Origin: DATFGK01 sp046712825
Lineage (GTDB): Bacteria; Actinomycetota; AC-67
Direction: 5' to 3'
Assembly (NCBI GenBank): GCA_046712825.1
Contig: JBKKCR010000150.1
Coordinates: 1 to 6,981, forward strand
DNA length: 6,981 bases
The translations under genes and the position numbers were made by a program. Of the stretch, positions 5,485 through 6,981 are shown one piece after another. The notes under the pieces are model-generated. The model was not told where the DNA came from, searched no databases, and saw only the letters and a program-made list of their open reading frames with translations. Numbering within the stretch: position 1 is the stretch's first letter; every line of letters begins with the position of its first letter.

Positions 5485-6369
5485 GTGGCCATTTCCGAGG
5501 TGACCGTGAAAGACATGGCCCGAACTGGCAATATCCTGGGCGTGCGTATCGAGACCCAGCATTCCGAGCCCTCAGATCTCCCCGAGGTCCGTGAGGTCGT
5601 CTTCCGGCTTCAGGGCGTATCGGTCGCGTACGACTCCAACGTCGCGGTTCGCGACGTCACCCTCGACGTGCCGGCCCAGCAGATCACGGCCATCATCGGA
5701 CCATCCGGCTGCGGGAAGAGCACACTGATCAGGACCTTCAACCGCATGAACGACCTGATACCGGGCGCGAAGGTCTCGGGAAAGGTGCTCTACCACGGTG
5801 AGGATCTTTACGACCCCCAGATCGACGCGGTCGAGGTGCGCCGCCGGATCGGGATGGTCTTCCAGAAGCCCAACCCCTTCCCGAAATCGATCTTCGATAA
5901 CGTGGCGTTCGGCCTCAAAGTTCACGGGCTCACCGACGACATACCGGCCCGCGTCGAAGAAGCTCTGAAGGCGGCCGCTCTGTGGGAGGAGGTCCGCAAG
6001 GACCTGAAGAAGAACGCTTACTCGCTCTCCGGCGGTCAGCAGCAGCGCCTGTGCATTGCGCGTGCTATCGCCGTAGAGCCGGACGTGATTCTGATGGACG
6101 AGCCCTGCTCGGCCCTCGACCCCATCGCCACCGCGAAGATCGAAGATCTGATGCGCGAGCTGCGGAGTAAGTATTCGATCGTGATCGTCACCCACAACAT
6201 GCAGCAAGCGGCGCGAGCCTCGGACATGACCGCGTTCCTTACCGCCGAGACCACGGAAGACGGCGACATGCGCACCGGGGTACTCGTCGAGTTCGACCGG
6301 ACGGAGCTGATCTTCACGCGGCCCTCCGACTCACGGACCGAGGCGTACATCACCGGAAGGTTCGGTTGA
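5485..6369 (+). CDS. pstB: Phosphate ABC transporter ATPase PstB
   Basis: Cytoplasmic ATPase of the Pst transporter, which couples ATP hydrolysis to phosphate import through PstC/PstA. All motifs are intact: Walker A GPSGCGKST (72-80), Q-loop FQKPNPFPKSI (126-136, the NPFPKSI form being a PstB hallmark), signature LSGGQQQR (181-188), Walker B VILMDEP (201-207) with Glu206, DEPCSALDPIAT (205-216) and switch His237 in VTHNMQQA. At 294 residues it is longer than the usual 250-280 because about 40 residues precede the core. The GTG start at 5485 has a G-run eight bases upstream. An in-frame ATG at 5515 has a better GAGGTGA upstream and would give 284 residues, so the N terminus is uncertain. The stop shares one base with the phoU ATG (TGATG), implying coupled translation. 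Confidence 0.95.
   Translation: MAISEVTVKDMARTGNILGVRIETQHSEPSDLPEVREVVFRLQGVSVAYDSNVAVRDVTLDVPAQQITAIIGPSGCGKSTLIRTFNRMNDLIPGAKVSGKVLYHGEDLYDPQIDAVEVRRRIGMVFQKPNPFPKSIFDNVAFGLKVHGLTDDIPARVEEALKAAALWEEVRKDLKKNAYSLSGGQQQRLCIARAIAVEPDVILMDEPCSALDPIATAKIEDLMRELRSKYSIVIVTHNMQQAARASDMTAFLTAETTEDGDMRTGVLVEFDRTELIFTRPSDSRTEAYITGRFG
5497..5503 (+). promoter_or_regulatory. Possible Shine-Dalgarno for an internal pstB start at ATG 5515
   Basis: GAGGTGA is close to the ideal Shine-Dalgarno but lies 11 bases before the ATG, slightly long. It competes with the G-run upstream of GTG 5485 and makes the pstB start ambiguous. Confidence 0.3.
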
Positions 6370-6981
6370 TGGCGGAGCCCGCGAAGAGGCACTTCCACGA
6401 AGAGCTCGACGGGCTCGAGCTCGATGTGCTCGGCATGGGCGAGGTGGGGGAGCGGATGCTCGCCGCGGCCATGGAATCGCTGACCCGCGACGACCTGGCC
6501 GCCGCCGATCGTGTGATCGAATCCGACGACGACCTCGACTCGCGCTACATGATGGTGGAGCGGCGAACGCTCGAGCTCTTGGCGCTGCAGACGCCGGTCG
6601 CGATCGATCTTCGCTTGATCTCGGCGATCCTGCACACGAACGTGCATCTCGAGCGGGTGGGCGACATGGCCGTCAACATCGCCAAGATCGTCAAGGTTGT
6701 CCACGGCCTGCCGGTCAACCAAACGATCCTGTCCCACCTCACCGAGATGGGCGACATCGCCCGGCAGATGCTCCGCGCGTCCATGGACGCGCTCGCGCGC
6801 CGCGACATCGAGCTCGCCCTCAAGCTGCCGGAGATGGACGACCCGGTCGATCGCCTGAACCGAGGGATGTACCGGGAGGTCGCGTCCTGCGCGTGGGATC
6901 CGCAGATGCTCGAGTGGGCGATCCGGATGATGGTCGTCTCGCGGCAGCTGGAGCGGATCGGCGACCACGCGGTCGACATCG
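6369..6981 (+). CDS. phoU: Phosphate signalling regulator PhoU, 3' end outside window
   Basis: Cytoplasmic all-helical protein that links the Pst transporter to the phosphate-sensing histidine kinase and keeps the Pho response off when phosphate is plentiful. The frame from ATG 6369 runs open for 204 codons to the window edge; family members are about 215-230 residues, so only a short tail is missing. The two three-helix repeats are visible: the N terminus FHEELDGLELDVLGMG (9-24), and the paired metal-site motifs HLERVGDMAVNI (93-104) and QLERIGDHAVDI (193-204), each with the E-x-x-x-D pattern. The GGAAGG at 6355-6360 gives an eight-base spacing, and the ATG overlaps the pstB TGA by one base. 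Its place at the end of pstSCAB is the classical arrangement. Confidence 0.94.
   Translation, partial: MAEPAKRHFHEELDGLELDVLGMGEVGERMLAAAMESLTRDDLAAADRVIESDDDLDSRYMMVERRTLELLALQTPVAIDLRLISAILHTNVHLERVGDMAVNIAKIVKVVHGLPVNQTILSHLTEMGDIARQMLRASMDALARRDIELALKLPEMDDPVDRLNRGMYREVASCAWDPQMLEWAIRMMVVSRQLERIGDHAVDI

Noticed and set aside
4597..5562. 321-residue minus-strand open frame opposite pstA
   Set aside because: His/Asp/Arg/Glu-rich translation produced by reading hydrophobic PstA codons backwards; no motif.
5572..6968. Minus-strand open frames opposite pstB and phoU
   Set aside because: Antisense shadows of two firmly identified genes; Asp/Arg/Val-rich with no conserved motif.
1..6981. tRNA, rRNA, CRISPR arrays, insertion sequences, attachment sites
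   Set aside because: No cloverleaf, ribosomal RNA signature, regularly spaced repeats with spacers, transposase or terminal inverted repeats were seen.

Overview
The window is high-GC DNA (about 63% GC in the lines I sampled) holding a phosphate-acquisition locus. The most likely source is an actinobacterium or a relative. The reasons are the GC content, GC-rich third codon positions, two GTG starts, an arsenate reductase with the CVxNAGRSQ / MGCGDxCP signatures common in actinobacteria, and upstream of pstS an array of 11-bp GTTCA repeats like the actinobacterial PHO box. I cannot name a genus.

Layout. Positions 1-434 hold the 3' part of a methylglyoxal-synthase-like gene (+) that begins outside the window. 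It is followed 13 nt later by a small arsenate reductase gene, arsC (448-870, +). An inverted repeat at 861-888 spans the arsC stop and lies before a convergent gene. That gene (908-2329, -) encodes a Tat-exported PhoX/DUF839 phosphatase. A 354-bp divergent intergenic region (2330-2683) carries the PHO-box array, a likely -10 element, a long GC-rich stem-loop and the pstS Shine-Dalgarno. Then comes the classical cluster pstS-pstC-pstA-pstB-phoU (2684 to the window end, +), with phoU cut at its 3' end.

How the genes work together. PhoX would release phosphate from organic esters outside the membrane. Lipoprotein PstS would capture it, PstC/PstA would form the channel and PstB would power uptake. 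PhoU would couple transporter state to the PhoR/PhoP-type two-component system, which would act at the PHO box. Arsenate enters cells through phosphate transporters, so a neighbouring arsenate reductase makes sense. Methylglyoxal synthase is a phosphate-releasing glycolytic bypass, but the copy here has lost several catalytic positions and may do something else.

Most of the window is a recognisable, ordinary pho locus. The parts most worth a second look are the degenerate methylglyoxal-synthase-like protein, the architecture of the pstS leader (phased PHO repeats, a strong hairpin, and a possible leaderless upstream ORF overlapping the pstS start), and the strong excess of GATC tetranucleotides.
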